A stretch of DNA of 64,000 nucleotides from Heterodera schachtii (Eukaryota; Nematoda; Chromadorea; Rhabditida; Heteroderidae): positions 1,553,558-1,617,557 of the forward strand of contig SIJG01000009.1 in assembly GCA_023374025.1 (NCBI GenBank), read 5' to 3'. Below the pieces are notes generated by a model. It was given only the letters and a program-made list of their open reading frames with translations, was not told the DNA's origin and did no database searches. Shown here in pieces: positions 1 through 12,205 of the stretch (position 1 is the first letter of the stretch; every line of letters starts with the position of its first letter). A program made the position numbers and the translations under genes.

Positions 1-1460
1 TTATTACCAGGAAATGGACATGACTTTCCGGCCCCAACGAAAAATTTTTTAATCAATAATAGGTAATTTTTGCACCATTTTCTCTTAATTATCCAGAAAT
101 TTAAACTTTGAACATTTGTTCGGCTTTTTTTTAGCATAGAAAGTTCAAATGTTTCTTCTTAATTTTTAGAACTTAATGACATTTATTTGTCAACAAGCAA
201 AATGATTTTTCAGTTTTCTTTTCTTGTGATAAAGCTATTCACATAGTTAAACTCAAAGACATGCACCAAAAATTAAAAAGTCACAAGACACGTTTTTTCG
301 TGCAATTGATAGTTTTGTTGCATAAATGTCTATTTTGAAAAATGTAAGTTATTGTTTTATGTTTGAGTTCGGGTCCGGGGTTCGAAATTAGGTGAAATGG
401 ATGTTAGATTCCTATTTTTGTGAATTGTTAAAAATTTATGATCGGCACTACCACCCAGAAATGTTAAATATGCTTAATAATGGTTAAATGATTATTTTAA
501 ATTTCAAAGTTCGGGCGATTTAATGGCTTTTTACACTTTGATTTTGTTTATTAAATAATTTTATTTGTTTAAATAACGACATCCATTTGTTTTTTAATTT
601 TAATCTTTATTTCATTTAAATACCAATTTTATTTTTCTTTCCTTTTTTTAATATATGCGTTTTATCGTAAATATAATTAAACTTTCGTTACTTTATGTAT
701 CCCATGTGCATTTATTTTTTTTAATAATCTGCCAATCTTGTGTATTTTAAAAATGTATGAATGAAAGAAATAAGTCATTTTTGGAATGGAGAGCATATTT
801 TTAAATGATATAAAAAATGTCAAATATAATGAAGAAATTATTAATTTTTAAAATTAAATATGTAGATTAATCTTTTATGGCATATTTTGCAGAATAGTCG
901 ATACTATCAAAATAAACAAATTATCATTTTAACTTATGTTTATATGAAATTGGGTTTCCGATTTGTCTCTTATTTATGTAATTTATGATACCATCTTTCA
1001 TAATAAATTTAATAAAAGTAGGATAGGCAACTTATCTATTGATATATATATATTTTTTATTTTTTCCTTTCTTTTGGTTCTTTTAATTTTTTTCTGTCTT
1101 TATCATTTTATTATTTTCAAAAAATCTTTAGATGTTTTTTTGTCTGCTCTACGTGTTTAAAGTGTCTTATAATAAAATTGTGTGCATGGGTACCTTTGCA
1201 CTTAAGGTTGCAAATTTTTCTTCAAGTATTCATAAAAATACAGAAAAAAATTTCAATCATTCTTTATCACATTAAAATGACATTATAGATAATCCGAATA
1301 ATTTTTTCGAATAAAATTATAAATATCTTGTATGAAAAAAAAACTTTGTTGATTTATTTTCAGGAAAACAATTTAAAGCTCAAAGCTCAGTTTATTTTCA
1401 ATAAGTCCTTCCCCGCTTTTCTTTTTTTACTTATGATTTGTTTAAACAAATAATTAGCTT
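1..1460. other. T-rich (+) stretch, no gene recognised
   Basis: No coding region can be supported here. By eye the + strand is T-rich, like the right end of the window and unlike the 50 kb that follow, so it may be intron or 3' flank of a + strand gene lying to the left. Around 363-400 there is a GC-richer patch (gagttcgggtccggggttcg) that resembles a patch near 14540 inside a foldback element, so it is probably an old transposon piece. The 65-codon open frame at 963-1160 is very rich in Phe, Ile and Leu, as expected by chance from T-rich DNA. Confidence 0.4.
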
Positions 1461-1887
1461 CTGGTCCAGCCTTGATAAAAAACATACAGTGTTTGAATAT
1501 AATTTAAATAAATAAAACTTAAAAAATTGCATAAAAATAGAATTTTCACAAAAAATAAAAATTGAACATAAATATTTTTTATATTCTAAGTTTTCATGAA
1601 TTTAAAGGAAAGGAATCATCATTTTTGAAAAACATAGAAAAATCCCAAACCTTAAAACCTTGAAAACCTTTTTGTGACCCGCTGAAATTTTCAAATAAAA
1701 AGACATTTATAGGGTAATTTGTGGCACTTATCAAGAACATAACTATAATTTTTCAAAATACCAAGCTCCGAAAACGAAATGACTTTTTACTTAAAAGTTT
1801 CAGGGGGGCATAAAACATTTATTGGAAAATTCAATTAGTAAAAACATTAAAGAAAACATTTGAAATGCAGAGCGAAATGAAAATGGA

Positions 1888-2205
1888 ATTAGTGGGGGGG
1901 GGGGGGGGGAGGTGGGCATTTGATGGAGAAATGAGAAATGCCAATGGTGTGGTGAAGGCAATGCCAATGATGCGAAAGAAGGCCCGCGTCGTTTTGTGTC
2001 GATTGGCTATGGATGCAGCGAGAGAATGAGAGAAACTCGGTGAGACCAATGCGCCAAGTGAAAGAGAAGAGAAAGAAAGAGCGAGAGAGAGAAGAGAGAC
2101 AGAGACAAAGAAAGATAAGAGTAAGAGGGACATAAAATGAATTAGGTGAAGAGAAAAGAGAGAGAGTGAGACAAAGAGAAAATAAGAGAAAAAATAATTA
2201 ACAAA
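1888..2205. repeat. Poly-G run followed by long purine (GA) tract
   Basis: A run of about 17 G sits at 1893-1909. It is followed at about 2035-2200 by a nearly pure purine stretch made of GAGA, GAAA and AGAGAG words. Open frames on the complement are Ser/Leu/Phe-rich simply because they read this CT-rich strand. The tract lies between the left T-rich domain and the long A-rich domain, where the 3' end of a minus-strand gene or an intergenic region would be expected. G runs and purine mirror tracts can form quadruplex or triplex DNA, but nothing here proves a role. Confidence 0.6.
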
Positions 2206-2589
2206 GAAAGTGGCGCCGAAATAAGGGCAAAAATAAGTGGCGAAAAATTGATTAAAGAGGCCGAAAATTTTTGAAATTTGTGCTTTTTTCTTAAGGAAAT
2301 GTACAAAAAGTATAAAACAATATTCATGGTGCAGTTACAAATTAGGAACATACCATTTTTATTTATTTATTTTTTATCACAGATTGTAAAATTTATGCCA
2401 GAGAAAACTATAAAAAATTCAAATTTCTGAGTTTTTTGAAATTTTGAAGGAATTATTTCTTTGTCCGGTTTTAGAAATTAAATTGGATGGAAATGCATTT
2501 TATGATGCTGGCCAAAATAACGATAATGATGCTCAATTGAGTATTGCTGCTTGAGACTTAAAATCTGGACTTGAATTTTAGTAAATATT

Positions 2590-3190
2590 ACGTGAATGCT
2601 CATTTTTAAGAAAAACCCCGAATCTCGGCCGGGATACCTTCCCTAAAATAACGCTTGGTACCAGGAAAAAAGATTCTTGTACACTTGTGATTTTTTAATC
2701 CAAAATTTGCGAATCGGATTCTAAGCCCTATAACTTTGGAATCATATGCGAGCCAAAAAGAACTTTGTTCGGCTAAAAACGCCATATGTACATAATTGCC
2801 AAAAAAAACCCATAGATATTTTATAAAAATTCAAAATCGCCAAATTATGTGACAAAAACTTTAACAAAACTGCTAAAAATACGTGAATTGTTTAAAGAAA
2901 ACATCATTCTGTATCCATTATGTACCAAAAACTACCAAAATCCTAAAATATTTAAATTTTGATAAAAAATGTCTTTTTCGAAAAAAATTTCAGATTTTGG
3001 GGGTCAAAATCCAATTTAGCTATGGGGGGCCGTTCTAATAGAGATTTTTTGGAAAAATGCCAAAATATGGACATAAAATATCGACTTAAATGCCAAAATA
3101 TGGAAAAATATGGAAATATGGACATAAATCTCGAATTATGGAAAAATATGGATGTAGAAATTCGTCCTAGAGGCTTCAAACTAAGCTAAA
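2590..3190. repeat. Degenerate repeat region iterating an ATATGG word
   Basis: Between 3048 and 3150 the word 'aaaatatgga' and close variants recur many times (ccaaaatatggacataaa, gccaaaatatggaaaaatat). This is the same style of internal word repetition seen in the clear transposons of this window. No terminal inverted repeat or target duplication could be found, so it is probably a decayed non-autonomous element. The overlapping open frames on both strands (about 75 codons) are artefacts of the repeat. Confidence 0.4.
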
Positions 3191-3194
3191 ACAG

Positions 3195-3396
3195 GTGCTA
3201 GGTCGATCCTAAAAAAGTATCAATGGGGCGTTCATAAAAAAGTATCAATGTGGGCGATCCTAAAAAAGTAACTTTTTTAGGAACGCCCCATTGATACTTT
3301 TTTAGGATCGCCCACATTGATACTTTTTTAGGAACGCCCCATTGATACTTTTTTAGGATCGCCCACATTGATACTTTTTTAGGATCGACTCAGCAC
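3195..3396. mobile_element. Foldback element with alternating tandem units
   Basis: The ends gtgctaggtcgatcc and ggatcgactcagcac are inverted copies with two mismatches. The interior alternates two related units of about 25 bp, one beginning ggaacgccccattgatac and one beginning ggatcgcccacattgatac, on one arm. The same text reads reversed on the other arm, so almost the whole element can fold into a hairpin. Its first bases (gtgctaggtcga) match the larger foldback element at 8570-9660, so the two are related. No clear target duplication is visible. Confidence 0.75.
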
Positions 3397-4701
3397 GAAA
3401 AATAATCGCCGTTACTTTTAAGAAAAAGGAAAATATAAAAGTATGCGAGCCAAGCAATCAATAAATAAAAATAATGTTAATGAATCTTATAATTTTTTTA
3501 TAAAATATTAAAGCTTAAACAAATTTTTATATATTCGGATATTATGCTCTTAAAGATTTATTTCTATATTTAGAAAAGAAGAAAATAAAATATCTTACTT
3601 TTCGATCATGGCTTTTAAAAATTAATTATAAATTAAAAATTATAACTAAAGATATTATCTAAGATAAATAACTTGTAAAAAATAAACTTTAAAATACCAA
3701 ATTTGCTTATCTTGCTTGATGAATTTATATAAACATGATGAAAATAAGATTTTTAATTTTACCATCCAAATTTGTCATGGTCAGATTCCAGGGCAACGAC
3801 ATTGCATGTTGTGCTTATCGGTTTTGCAAAATTGTGACAATCAAAAAATGAGAAAAAATTGTTAAACATTTTAAATTATATAAGTTTTAATTGCATAAAT
3901 TTAGATAAAAAATCTACAAAAACTATATAAGTAAATCATACTTGTATATTAATACTAGATTAATAAAAAAATAATGCAATAATATAAATTAAACCCTACT
4001 GGAAAAATTTTTCTGTTGAAAAACTTTATAAAATGTTATGAAATCAAGATAAGTTGCCTATTAAATTATTCATTAATTCAAAATTTAATCATAAAAACAA
4101 ATATTTAAATTTCTAAAATATATTTAATATTAATATTAAAAATATTCATAAATTGAAAATATATCAGATCAAAAAGGAAAAAGAACATAAATAATAATAA
4201 AATTAATATATACAAAATGAAATAAATTAATATCAAGCAATAGTTTTTAGATAAATTAATTAATATCCTCCTTTAAAATATATTAAATAAATAATAGCAT
4301 AATTTAAGGCAAAAAAGAAGCCAGATAATACTATGCAACACAAAAGATATTTATGGATAAAACCTTATTTTTTTAATCGGACCCAAAAAATAATGTAAAA
4401 AATAAACAAAATTAGAACTCAGCTAAACTCAAAATAAATGATGCAAACTTATATAGTAAAAAAATATATCGTATTTCGCTAATTAATTGTGGCAAATAGA
4501 AACAATATATATTTTATTACACAAAATCAATTGGTAAAAATAAAAAGCAATATTATTAAATAAATTTTATCGTTTTTTAAAATTTAATCATTATTAAAGG
4601 ATAAGCATATTTAAAAATATCTATTTAATACAATAATAAAAAAAGGTTTTCCAAATTATTTAGAGATTAAAAACAATAATTAATTTGTTAATGAGAAATA
4701 C
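3397..4701. other. No feature seen; A-rich intron-like DNA
   Basis: AT-rich sequence without convincing open frames, RNA genes or inverted repeats. It probably lies within or just beyond the 3' part of the proposed minus-strand transcription unit. Confidence 0.4.
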
Positions 4702-4795
4702 AAATCAGAGAGGCCAGCTGATTATTCTGGAGTTGGCTCAACATTTTGAGTTGTTGTTGGCCAGTAAAAGAGCAACTCAAGTCTCGGTTGCCGAG
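4702..4795 (-). CDS. Candidate internal exon, unknown protein
   Basis: A GC-richer island of 94 nt. On the minus strand it follows an acceptor ending caatag and precedes a GTATTT donor. One frame is open throughout (31 codons), beginning LGNRDLSCSFTG and ending LQNNQLASLI. It is Gln-rich with a Leu/Gln-rich tail that could be helical. No family was recognised. On RNA it could also fold partly through its inverted words (ggctcaacattttgagtt). It is the leftmost good candidate exon of the minus-strand block, so it would be near the 3' end of that gene. Confidence 0.4.
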
Positions 4796-6397
4796 CTATT
4801 GCAAATTTGCAATATTTAGCTTAACATATATAAATAAATTCAAATGATAAATAAATCATTAATAAGTTAAAAAATAATTAAATGCATAACAATTATTCTA
4901 GGTTTGTAAATAAAGAATGAAAAATAATAATTTTAAACTTGATTAAGCAAACATCACTCACAAATGAATATATTGCAACAAAAAAAGAACTAAGAAGGAG
5001 ATGTACCAAATTGATGGTGAGACTTTTGAACCAAACTTTCAGGATAGATAGGTTAACCCTCTTTTGTATTATAAAATTTTTAAATTATCCTTGAATAGCT
5101 TAAAAGTATTTGTTACAATTATTGGGCAAAAATGATAAAGAAAGATTTTTATGCATAAAGAGACCGGATCCCCACTTTTATAGACTAAATAAACACATTT
5201 ATGAGCTTCATTTATTTAGAAAAACGATTAAAGAGATTTAATACTAAGAAAAACAAATAATAAAAATAAAAATAATTTAAACATTTTATGATGAATAAAA
5301 CAAAGAATTACAAAAACTTTGTTAATCAACATTATTTAAAAGAAAAATATTTAAAACATAACAATATTCCTGGTTGTAAATTTAAGATTATAATTTATAA
5401 AATAAATTATTTTTAAAACTTTGAACAGATAATGATTTATACTTTTAATGTTTTTATGAAATTCAAATAATTAAACACTGAATATTCTATAAATGAACCC
5501 AGAAAACTTAAAAAAATCTAACTTCAAAAATTAAAAAAATTATTATAATGTGCATAATAGTTTTGAGTTTCTGTGTTCATAATTAAATTAAATTAAATTT
5601 AAAATATTAATCCAATTATTAAAATATTCCAGAATTTTGACGAAACATTAACTGATGACACAACTGAGCATTGTAAAAAAATCTTATAGGCAAAATTATT
5701 GAGTTTAAATCGGTAGTTTTAATTATTGAATCAAATCAAAAAATAAAAATAATATAAAAGGCTGAATAAATAAAGCATTTTTATTTAAATGTAAGTAAAT
5801 TATTTTTCTTATAATTTAGAATTAATAAAAAAAAATAAAATAAAAAATATAAGAGATAACTATTATTTTTAAATAAAATATGGCCTTTGAAAAATGCTTC
5901 ATTAACCGCCATTACACAGCAAGAAACGAAGACAGAAAAAATATAAAGAAATCATTCAAAATAATTTAACCTAAATAACAAAACAATATGTAAAGTCAAG
6001 ATTTTAATTTGACATTAATAAATTAATGAACCGACAGAAAAAACTATAAAATGTTTAGGAAGGGATAAAAAAATGCACAAATATAATTTTAAAATCAAAA
6101 ATCGAATAAAAAATAATTTCATTAAAAGCAATCAACGAACAAATAAAATGTACAAACAAAATGAAAATTTTTAATAATTAATGAATATAAATAACTATAT
6201 GTTCTTATAACAAAAATATAATTTCTGTAATTTTAATCCTGGAAATTTTTATTTTTATTTTTTGTTTTAATGTGGATATAAAAAAATCGAAACAACGAAA
6301 TATATTTCACCATAAACTCTTAATAATAATAAAAAAATTTTTTTGAGAATTTCTAAAAATTTGCATAAAACCCATCAATTTTCCGTTGTCCCTCTAC
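4796..6397. other. No feature seen; A-rich intron-like DNA
   Basis: A-rich sequence with scattered AAATAAAT words. No open frame, RNA gene or terminal inverted repeat could be supported. Confidence 0.4.
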
Positions 6398-6431
6398 CGC
6401 TATGTCTTTTCTCGGACTCCTTCAATTTATC
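6398..6431 (-). CDS. Candidate micro-exon, unknown protein
   Basis: A 34-nt open island on the minus strand between an acceptor ending gatag and a GTAGAG donor. The only frame without a stop reads DKLKESEKRHS, a charged stretch. The other two frames stop at once. It is separated by about 115 bp from the next candidate exon upstream (6548-6582). No family was recognised. Confidence 0.3.
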
Positions 6432-6547
6432 CTATCTAATTATTTAAAAAAATAAATAAAAATGAATTAATAATTGAAATCTTTATTTTAAAAATTTTTG
6501 AATGCAACGGTGCAATCATCGGAGCGCTAATTCGCTTCCTAGCCAAC

Positions 6548-6582
6548 ATCAGCAGTCAACCAGTGGAGTTGCCATTTTTCGA
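6548..6582 (-). CDS. Candidate micro-exon, unknown protein
   Basis: A 35-nt island on the minus strand. An acceptor ending ggatttag precedes it and a GTTGGC donor follows. The open frame reads EKWQLHWLTAD. The GC-rich island continues past this donor to about 6505, where another frame reads KRISAPMIAPLHS, so the exon boundary may differ from the one given. No family was recognised. Confidence 0.28.
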
Positions 6583-6682
6583 CTAAATCCAGCAAAAAAT
6601 AATTTTGAATAATGAATTATATTATTTTTCAAATTTAATCATTTTATAATTAAAAATAATTATATAGAAAACAGAAAAAAAG

Positions 6683-6718
6683 CTAATTTGTGATTGTTCT
6701 TCAAGTAATAGAAAAGAA
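6683..6718 (-). CDS. Candidate exon, paralogue of 34083-34118
   Basis: On the minus strand, after an acceptor ending aacag, one frame reads SFLLLEEQSQIS. A copy at 34083-34118 reads SFLLLAEQSQIS. Of the base differences inside this stretch three are synonymous (Ser, Leu, Leu) and one changes Glu to Ala. In another frame this copy has a stop. That pattern is what a protein-coding exon under selection shows, and it is the best evidence that the minus strand is coding here. The 3' boundary is uncertain: the other copy has a possible GTTTGA donor, this one does not. Confidence 0.45.
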
Positions 6719-8559
6719 CTGTTAATATTAAATTTATTTAACAAAATCAAAAGCATACACAAAATTTATGTTTCGCATACGAAGTTTGTACTGCAAAGTT
6801 AGAAACAAAAAGAACGAGAGAATTAACTGCGTAGCTAAAAAAATCAAAAACATTGTTATCCGAATAAAAGGAAACACAAGATTTAAAGCAACATGAAGAA
6901 AGACAAATGAATATTAGAAATGCTTTACTAAAAAACAAAAATGAGATTAAAAGAATTAAATATTTCTAGAAGATATGTATTCGATATTTAATATTCTTCT
7001 TGTTTAAATAATACTCATTAAAAATTTATCACATAATTTAAAAAATAAATCAGTCTCAAAAATACTGCACCAAAAAATATTTATTGAAAAATACGATTTT
7101 ACAAAAATGAATGGTCGAAAAATAGCAATGGAACTTTACAATTTTCTATCTTTATTTCTTATAAGCTATAAATTTTTTGATACCGTAACATCTATTTAAT
7201 TGAGATGAATAATAATAATAATAATTTATGAAAGGATATTCTGAATGTGTAAGAGACACAATATAATAAAAAATAAAATATACTTAGTAAATCAAAAAGC
7301 AAGGGTATGCGCTCGTTATGGATCGTAAACGAATTAAAAAAATGCATGGCCTCTCAAGAAAAGTATTATTAAAAATAATTCATAAAACATTAACAATTGT
7401 AAACTAAATACAATAAGAAAAATAAATATAATTTTAAATTTTAATTATTTTACAATTGTTAAATTTAATAAAGGACGCCATCATTCAAATAAATATTCAT
7501 GCTGCAAATAGAATATATAAATGACAGTGTAAAAGTAAAAAATACTCTAACGATGCGAAAAACATTACTTCAAAAATATTTAAAAAAAAATTTTTATTTT
7601 TGAATTAAATTGTTTATTTCATTTTAATTTTATATTTATTTTCATTTTTTAACTTATCAACATCAATCATTTCTTTGTCAAAAAACCTCTCTTTCGTGAA
7701 AAATGAGTTTTGAATTCTTACTAATGATTTTCTTAAATTGCATTTATATTTTCGTCAAATGCATAAAACTGAGTTTTAATAAAAAATAAAATAATATAAA
7801 AAAATCAAGTGTCTATTTCAATGAAATTTTTATTTTTTTACATTCAGTTTTTGAAAGTATACTAATAACATATGTAAATTAATAAAAATAAAAAGCTTAA
7901 TTAAATATTGTGCGTAGGTTTTTCTCTTTTGTGAATACCGATAAAAAAATTTAAATGACCAATAAGATTTGTAAACATGCATAACTTAATTCGAACACGA
8001 CAAAAATAATTACTTTAAAAAAAATAAATAAATATTTTACAAAATAAAAATTGCTGTTAGATGGCAAGGGTATGTACAAATATAATTCCAAAACAATAAC
8101 ATTAAAAAGTAATTAATTCATGAAACATGATTAATAATAAGCGCATGGATTTACGAAAACAGTAATAATGCTCCGATGTCAATTAATAATTTGTAATTAA
8201 TCTATTTAAGAACAAACTAAAATGAAAATATAAACAAAATATTAATTTTAACAATGAAAAAATATTAAAAATAAATATTCAACAATTTGAATAAACCAAA
8301 ATAATAAATTATTACAATTAATAAATGTCAAAATATATCTTTTTCGGAACATAAAAAACTAACAGCGAATATGAAATTCGATAATGCCCAAGATAAAATT
8401 AATTTATGAAAATAATTTTTAGTATTTTAAGTTGAAATCAAATAACAAATAATCAATAAAAAAATAAAGTTATGAGAATAAAAATTAAAGTATCCCTAGG
8501 ATTAAATATCATTTATAACAAATTAATACGTCAATGTTTTAATGAACTGAAAATGAGCT
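6719..8559. other. No gene seen; A-rich intron-like DNA
   Basis: A-rich DNA. Around 6735-6780 it still shares words (aatttatgtttcgcat) with the neighbourhood of the paralogous copy near 34255-34275, so the duplication included some flanking intron. No other supported feature. Confidence 0.4.
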
Positions 8560-8569
8560 GATCACATTG

Positions 8570-9660
8570 GTGCTAGGTCGAACCGAAAATAGTCTCACAA
8601 GGGAACCACCCGAACTGTAAGTCGGAAAATGCATATGTGTGATATACCATTGGATAGAGCAGGGTCGACTTCTATTGTGAATTTTTAATATTACGCCCAT
8701 ATAGCAAAAAACCGAAAAGTTATTTGGCCTCAAAAATTGAAATTTTGGCTGTGTTTTCACTTAAAATTGGTGGCTCAGTTGGTTAAATTCGCATTTTTGG
8801 GTCTCGGGTTCAAATCCAACAAAAAAATAAATAAATTTTAATTAATTTATAATATAACAAAACAATTTAAAAAATCATTTTTTAGACTAAAAAAATTTAT
8901 AATAGTATTTCTTTAGTAAAATAAGCTAAAATAAAAATAATTGCAAAGGTTGGGAATTAATAGAAAGTGAACAAAGCTGAAATCGGCCCTTAGGCTTAAA
9001 TTTCGATTTTTGAGGCCTAATAACTTTTCGGTTTTTTGCTATATGGGCGTAATATTAAAAATTCACAATAGAAGTCGACCCTGCTCTATCCAATGGTATA
9101 TCACACATATGCATTTTCCGACTTACAGTTCGGGTGGTTCCCTTGTCAGTGTGGGCGAACAGAAAATGGTCTCAGTAGGGGCGAACCGAAAATAGTCTCA
9201 GTGTCAATAAAATATTTAAATTTAGTTATTTTAAAGCAATTTTTTAATTTGAATATTAATTACAATTTAAAAATTTTAAAAAACAATAATGTAATTTCGA
9301 GGTTCAACTTTTCTTCAATGTTTTTCTTAAAATATTCTATTCAAAATAAATGCTAGATTTTGTTCCATGAATAAGGCACAATAAGTAAGCTTATTTGCCA
9401 CTTAATTTGTGGTTCAAGATTTGAAATTAAAATTTTCGTTCGAATGTAATTTTTTTTTTTGGTCGGAAGTGGGAATGTTTTTATTTTAATTTATTTTTTA
9501 AATAATTGTCTAATTAAAATTATTATTTTTCGTGACCGAATTAAATTGTATAATTAAATTAAATATTTTTATTGACACTGAGACTATTTTCGGTTCGCCC
9601 ACACTGAGATTATTTTTCGGTTCGCCCACACTGAGACTATTTTCGGTTCGTCTCACCACG
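8570..9660. mobile_element. Large foldback element with 10-bp target duplication
   Basis: The ends gtgctaggtcgaaccgaaaa and its reverse near 9640-9660 are inverted repeats. A second pair of inner arms (about 8597-8745 and 9000-9148, about 148 bp each, with only a few mismatches) makes a long hairpin. The 10-bp word gatcacattg flanks it directly at 8560-8569 and 9661-9670. Toward the right end the word 'cgaaccgaaaatagtctca' or its reverse repeats several times. Open frames in the arms occur in both orientations because the arms are inverted copies, so they are not genes. A long target duplication with foldback ends suggests a Mutator-like or Foldback element; the superfamily is inferred only. 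Confidence 0.8.
8769..8820 (+). other. tRNA-like / SINE-like fragment
   Basis: Within the loop of the foldback element there is a good pol III A box (tggctcagttgg, 8771-8782) and, 23 nt later, a B box (gggttcaaatcc, 8806-8817). The spacing is too short and no acceptor stem pairs, so this is not a working tRNA. It looks like a decayed tRNA or a tRNA-derived SINE carried by the element. Confidence 0.45.
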
Positions 9661-9670
9661 GATCACATTG

Positions 9671-10933
9671 AATCTTTCTGATTGGTTTAGAGCATCTGAG
9701 AGCCTTTTGTAATAACAAATAAATATGAAAACAGTAAAACCGCACTAATAGTATTCGTCTATTGAGTGAAAATGTCAAGATTAAAAGGAAAAAATTGATA
9801 ATAATTTATTAAAATATATAGATAAAATTAAGTTATATGTAAATTATTTACGCACAACTTAATTAATACGAGAAAAATAATTGTGACGAACAGATTTATT
9901 CAGTAAATGGACGATTAATATAATTTGCAGACTGATGGCAAGAGATTGCACACATTTCATTTTTTAAAATTCAATAAATTAAACATCGGATAAAAGGGAA
10001 AAAAATAAATTTGTGTCCATAATCACTAAGTTAAATGAAAAAATATAATGCCACCACTGAGAAATAAAACAAAAATTCTTAATATGAACAAATTGTTTTA
10101 TAAATAAAATAAAAAACTGACCAAAACAAATAATAATAAATCAAAATTATTCATATTTTTGAAATGTTGCCATCGTCACTTAAAGCACATAAATCGGCAA
10201 TGAAATATAATAAAATACCAACCATAAAAGTGGACCATGACCAGGATCTTCACATTCCAAAAATAAACAAATTGTGAATTTGAAACAATAAAAAGGTAAC
10301 AAAAAAATCAACAAAAATTAAGATTTTTTCCGAAAGTTTTAAATTTTAAGTTTTAATAAAACAATTATTTTACATATACATTTCTCGTAAAAATATGCCA
10401 TAAAACTTCCAATTGTATTGTTGTTGAAAGTGGCGTGTGAAAAAGACATATAGCACGGACAATTGCAAGAGAAATATTAATGCAGTTAAATTTATGAAAT
10501 AATATTTTAAATACATATTAACACAGAATACTTCTGAAATCGTGATTGAGTAGTTTCGTTCAGCAATGAGATTAAGTAAAAAATAGTAAAAACAAAAATA
10601 AAACCAATTCCAAAAAAGAAAAACTTTATAAATATAAACAACCGAAATGACAACAGAATTACATTATTTTACAAAAAAATATATATTATTTTGGCTCTAT
10701 TACAGTTTACACGACCAAAAAACTAATATAATGTATTGAAAATATATTTAATACAAAAGTAAAATGAAAAGTATTTAAAAAACCGTTATTTCAAATTTAA
10801 TTAAAAAACAACTTTAATATTCAATTTATGTAAATAATTTATATATTTGAAATGGAATGAATTCTGACTTACAATTTTCTAATTTAATGGCTTACAAATA
10901 TATTAGTAATTATATCAACAAAGTAAAAATAAC
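9671..10933. other. No feature seen; A-rich intron-like DNA
   Basis: A-rich sequence without supported coding, RNA or repeat features. Confidence 0.4.
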
Positions 10934-10967
10934 GGCCGAATAAGCAGTCTGATGCCTAACCTGACTG
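10934..10967 (-). CDS. Candidate micro-exon, unknown protein
   Basis: A 34-nt GC-richer island. On the minus strand it follows a polypyrimidine tract and acceptor (tctctctcacatattag) and precedes a GTTATT donor. One frame reads SQVRHQTAYSA. An alternative donor GTTAGG inside would leave only 7 nt. No family was recognised. Confidence 0.3.
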
Positions 10968-11156
10968 CTAATATGTGAGAGAGAAAAGAATTATTCTTAA
11001 AATTGAAAATCTTTATACTTTTATTTTTCAAACGAAATATCAAATTTTTAGCGACTAATTGAATTTAAAAACTATATTATTATTGCAATTTAAAATCAAT
11101 CATTCTTAAAAAACGTTTATGCAGATAGTTATTTCAACATAGATATTTTCCAATGT

Positions 11157-11178
11157 GATTTAATTACCCATGTTTGAG
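11157..11178 (+). other. Diverged SL1 spliced-leader-like sequence
   Basis: This 22-bp stretch matches the nematode SL1 leader at 20 of 22 positions (gatttaattacccatgtttg, then ag). The bases after it (aagtaagcg) contain a GTAAG but lack the structured intron and Sm site of an SL RNA gene. It could be a decayed SL RNA copy or the 5' end of an old retrocopied trans-spliced mRNA. Confidence 0.4.
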
Positions 11179-12205
11179 AAGTAAGCGAGAAGTTTAAAAA
11201 TATATATTAAAATATATTATATACCCATTGATAGAATTTCTCTATTTGAAATATAAAGATGACATTTAATTTAAATAAATATATAAATATTTCAAATAAC
11301 TATAATTTAATAAATGGTTCCATAAAAAAGCAAATAAATCACGATAAAGTAAATTGCTTAAATAAATTTTTGAAATGATTTGTTCGCCTTCTTAACAAAG
11401 ATTTACCAGAAAATAAATGATCAGAGGTTAAAAAATGATCAACATTAATACAACAGAAGCCTAATAAATGAAGATGATCATTAGTGACGGGAATAAAAGT
11501 CACGAAAAAACTCCAAAAATTAGACCAAAAAAGAGTTTAAAAATGCCAAAATCTTATAAAAATTAAATACCATTTTTTGGTTTTGGTCTCAATTCCGTGC
11601 GCACGTTTTCGTGTCAAGGAAGTTTATTCTTTACTTGTTTTTTTGCTAATTATTTAAATAAAAGTTTTGAAACAAATAAAAAAGTAAGCATGCAAAGTTT
11701 CGCATGAGTTCAAAGGAAAAATTTTAAAAAAAAGAAAGCAGGCTTCTCGATCAAGAGTCAAGAATAAACGAGAAATAATATTATCTAATTTTGATGTTTA
11801 TAATCTTATTAAAATGAAAAAGTTATAACTTAATAAAAATTTGAAATTCTCACGACTTTTTTCTGTGATGTCAAATTGCTTACAATTAGCATTCGCTTTG
11901 AAAAGATGCTCCTTTTCAAAAACTTTTTTATATACTAATTTTGTTCAGTTTATTTGGCAATGAAGTGATTTATGGCTGATCAAAATAAATAGTGCAAAAA
12001 AGGTATTTACCAGTATAACTTTTTTTTTTAAATTTTAGATATTGATGGTAAACCATTATGTAGGAATTTTGGTATAAATAAAAAATTCTTTTCAGCTATA
12101 AATGTAAAATGTCTAATTAGCCACTCTCATAAACTAATTAAACATATTATGATGAAAATAAAAAAATTGAAAAAATGAATATACTAAGGTTTTTAGCTTA
12201 TATAC

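Noticed and set aside
963..1160. 65-codon + ORF
   Set aside because: Phe/Ile/Leu-dominated translation of T-rich DNA, with no domain, no conservation clue and a start codon without context.
1831..2351. Minus ORFs of 100 and 69 codons
   Set aside because: They read the complement of a poly-G and purine tract, so Ser/Leu/Phe richness is a by-product of CT repeats.
8539..9356. Similar ORFs on opposite strands (both containing a CYMGVILKIHNRSRPC stretch)
   Set aside because: They lie in the two inverted arms of one foldback element, so the same text reads on both strands; it is not a gene.
11157..11260. Functional SL RNA gene
   Set aside because: The leader-like word has two mismatches, the donor is displaced, and the following 100 bp are plain AT-rich without stems or a convincing Sm site.
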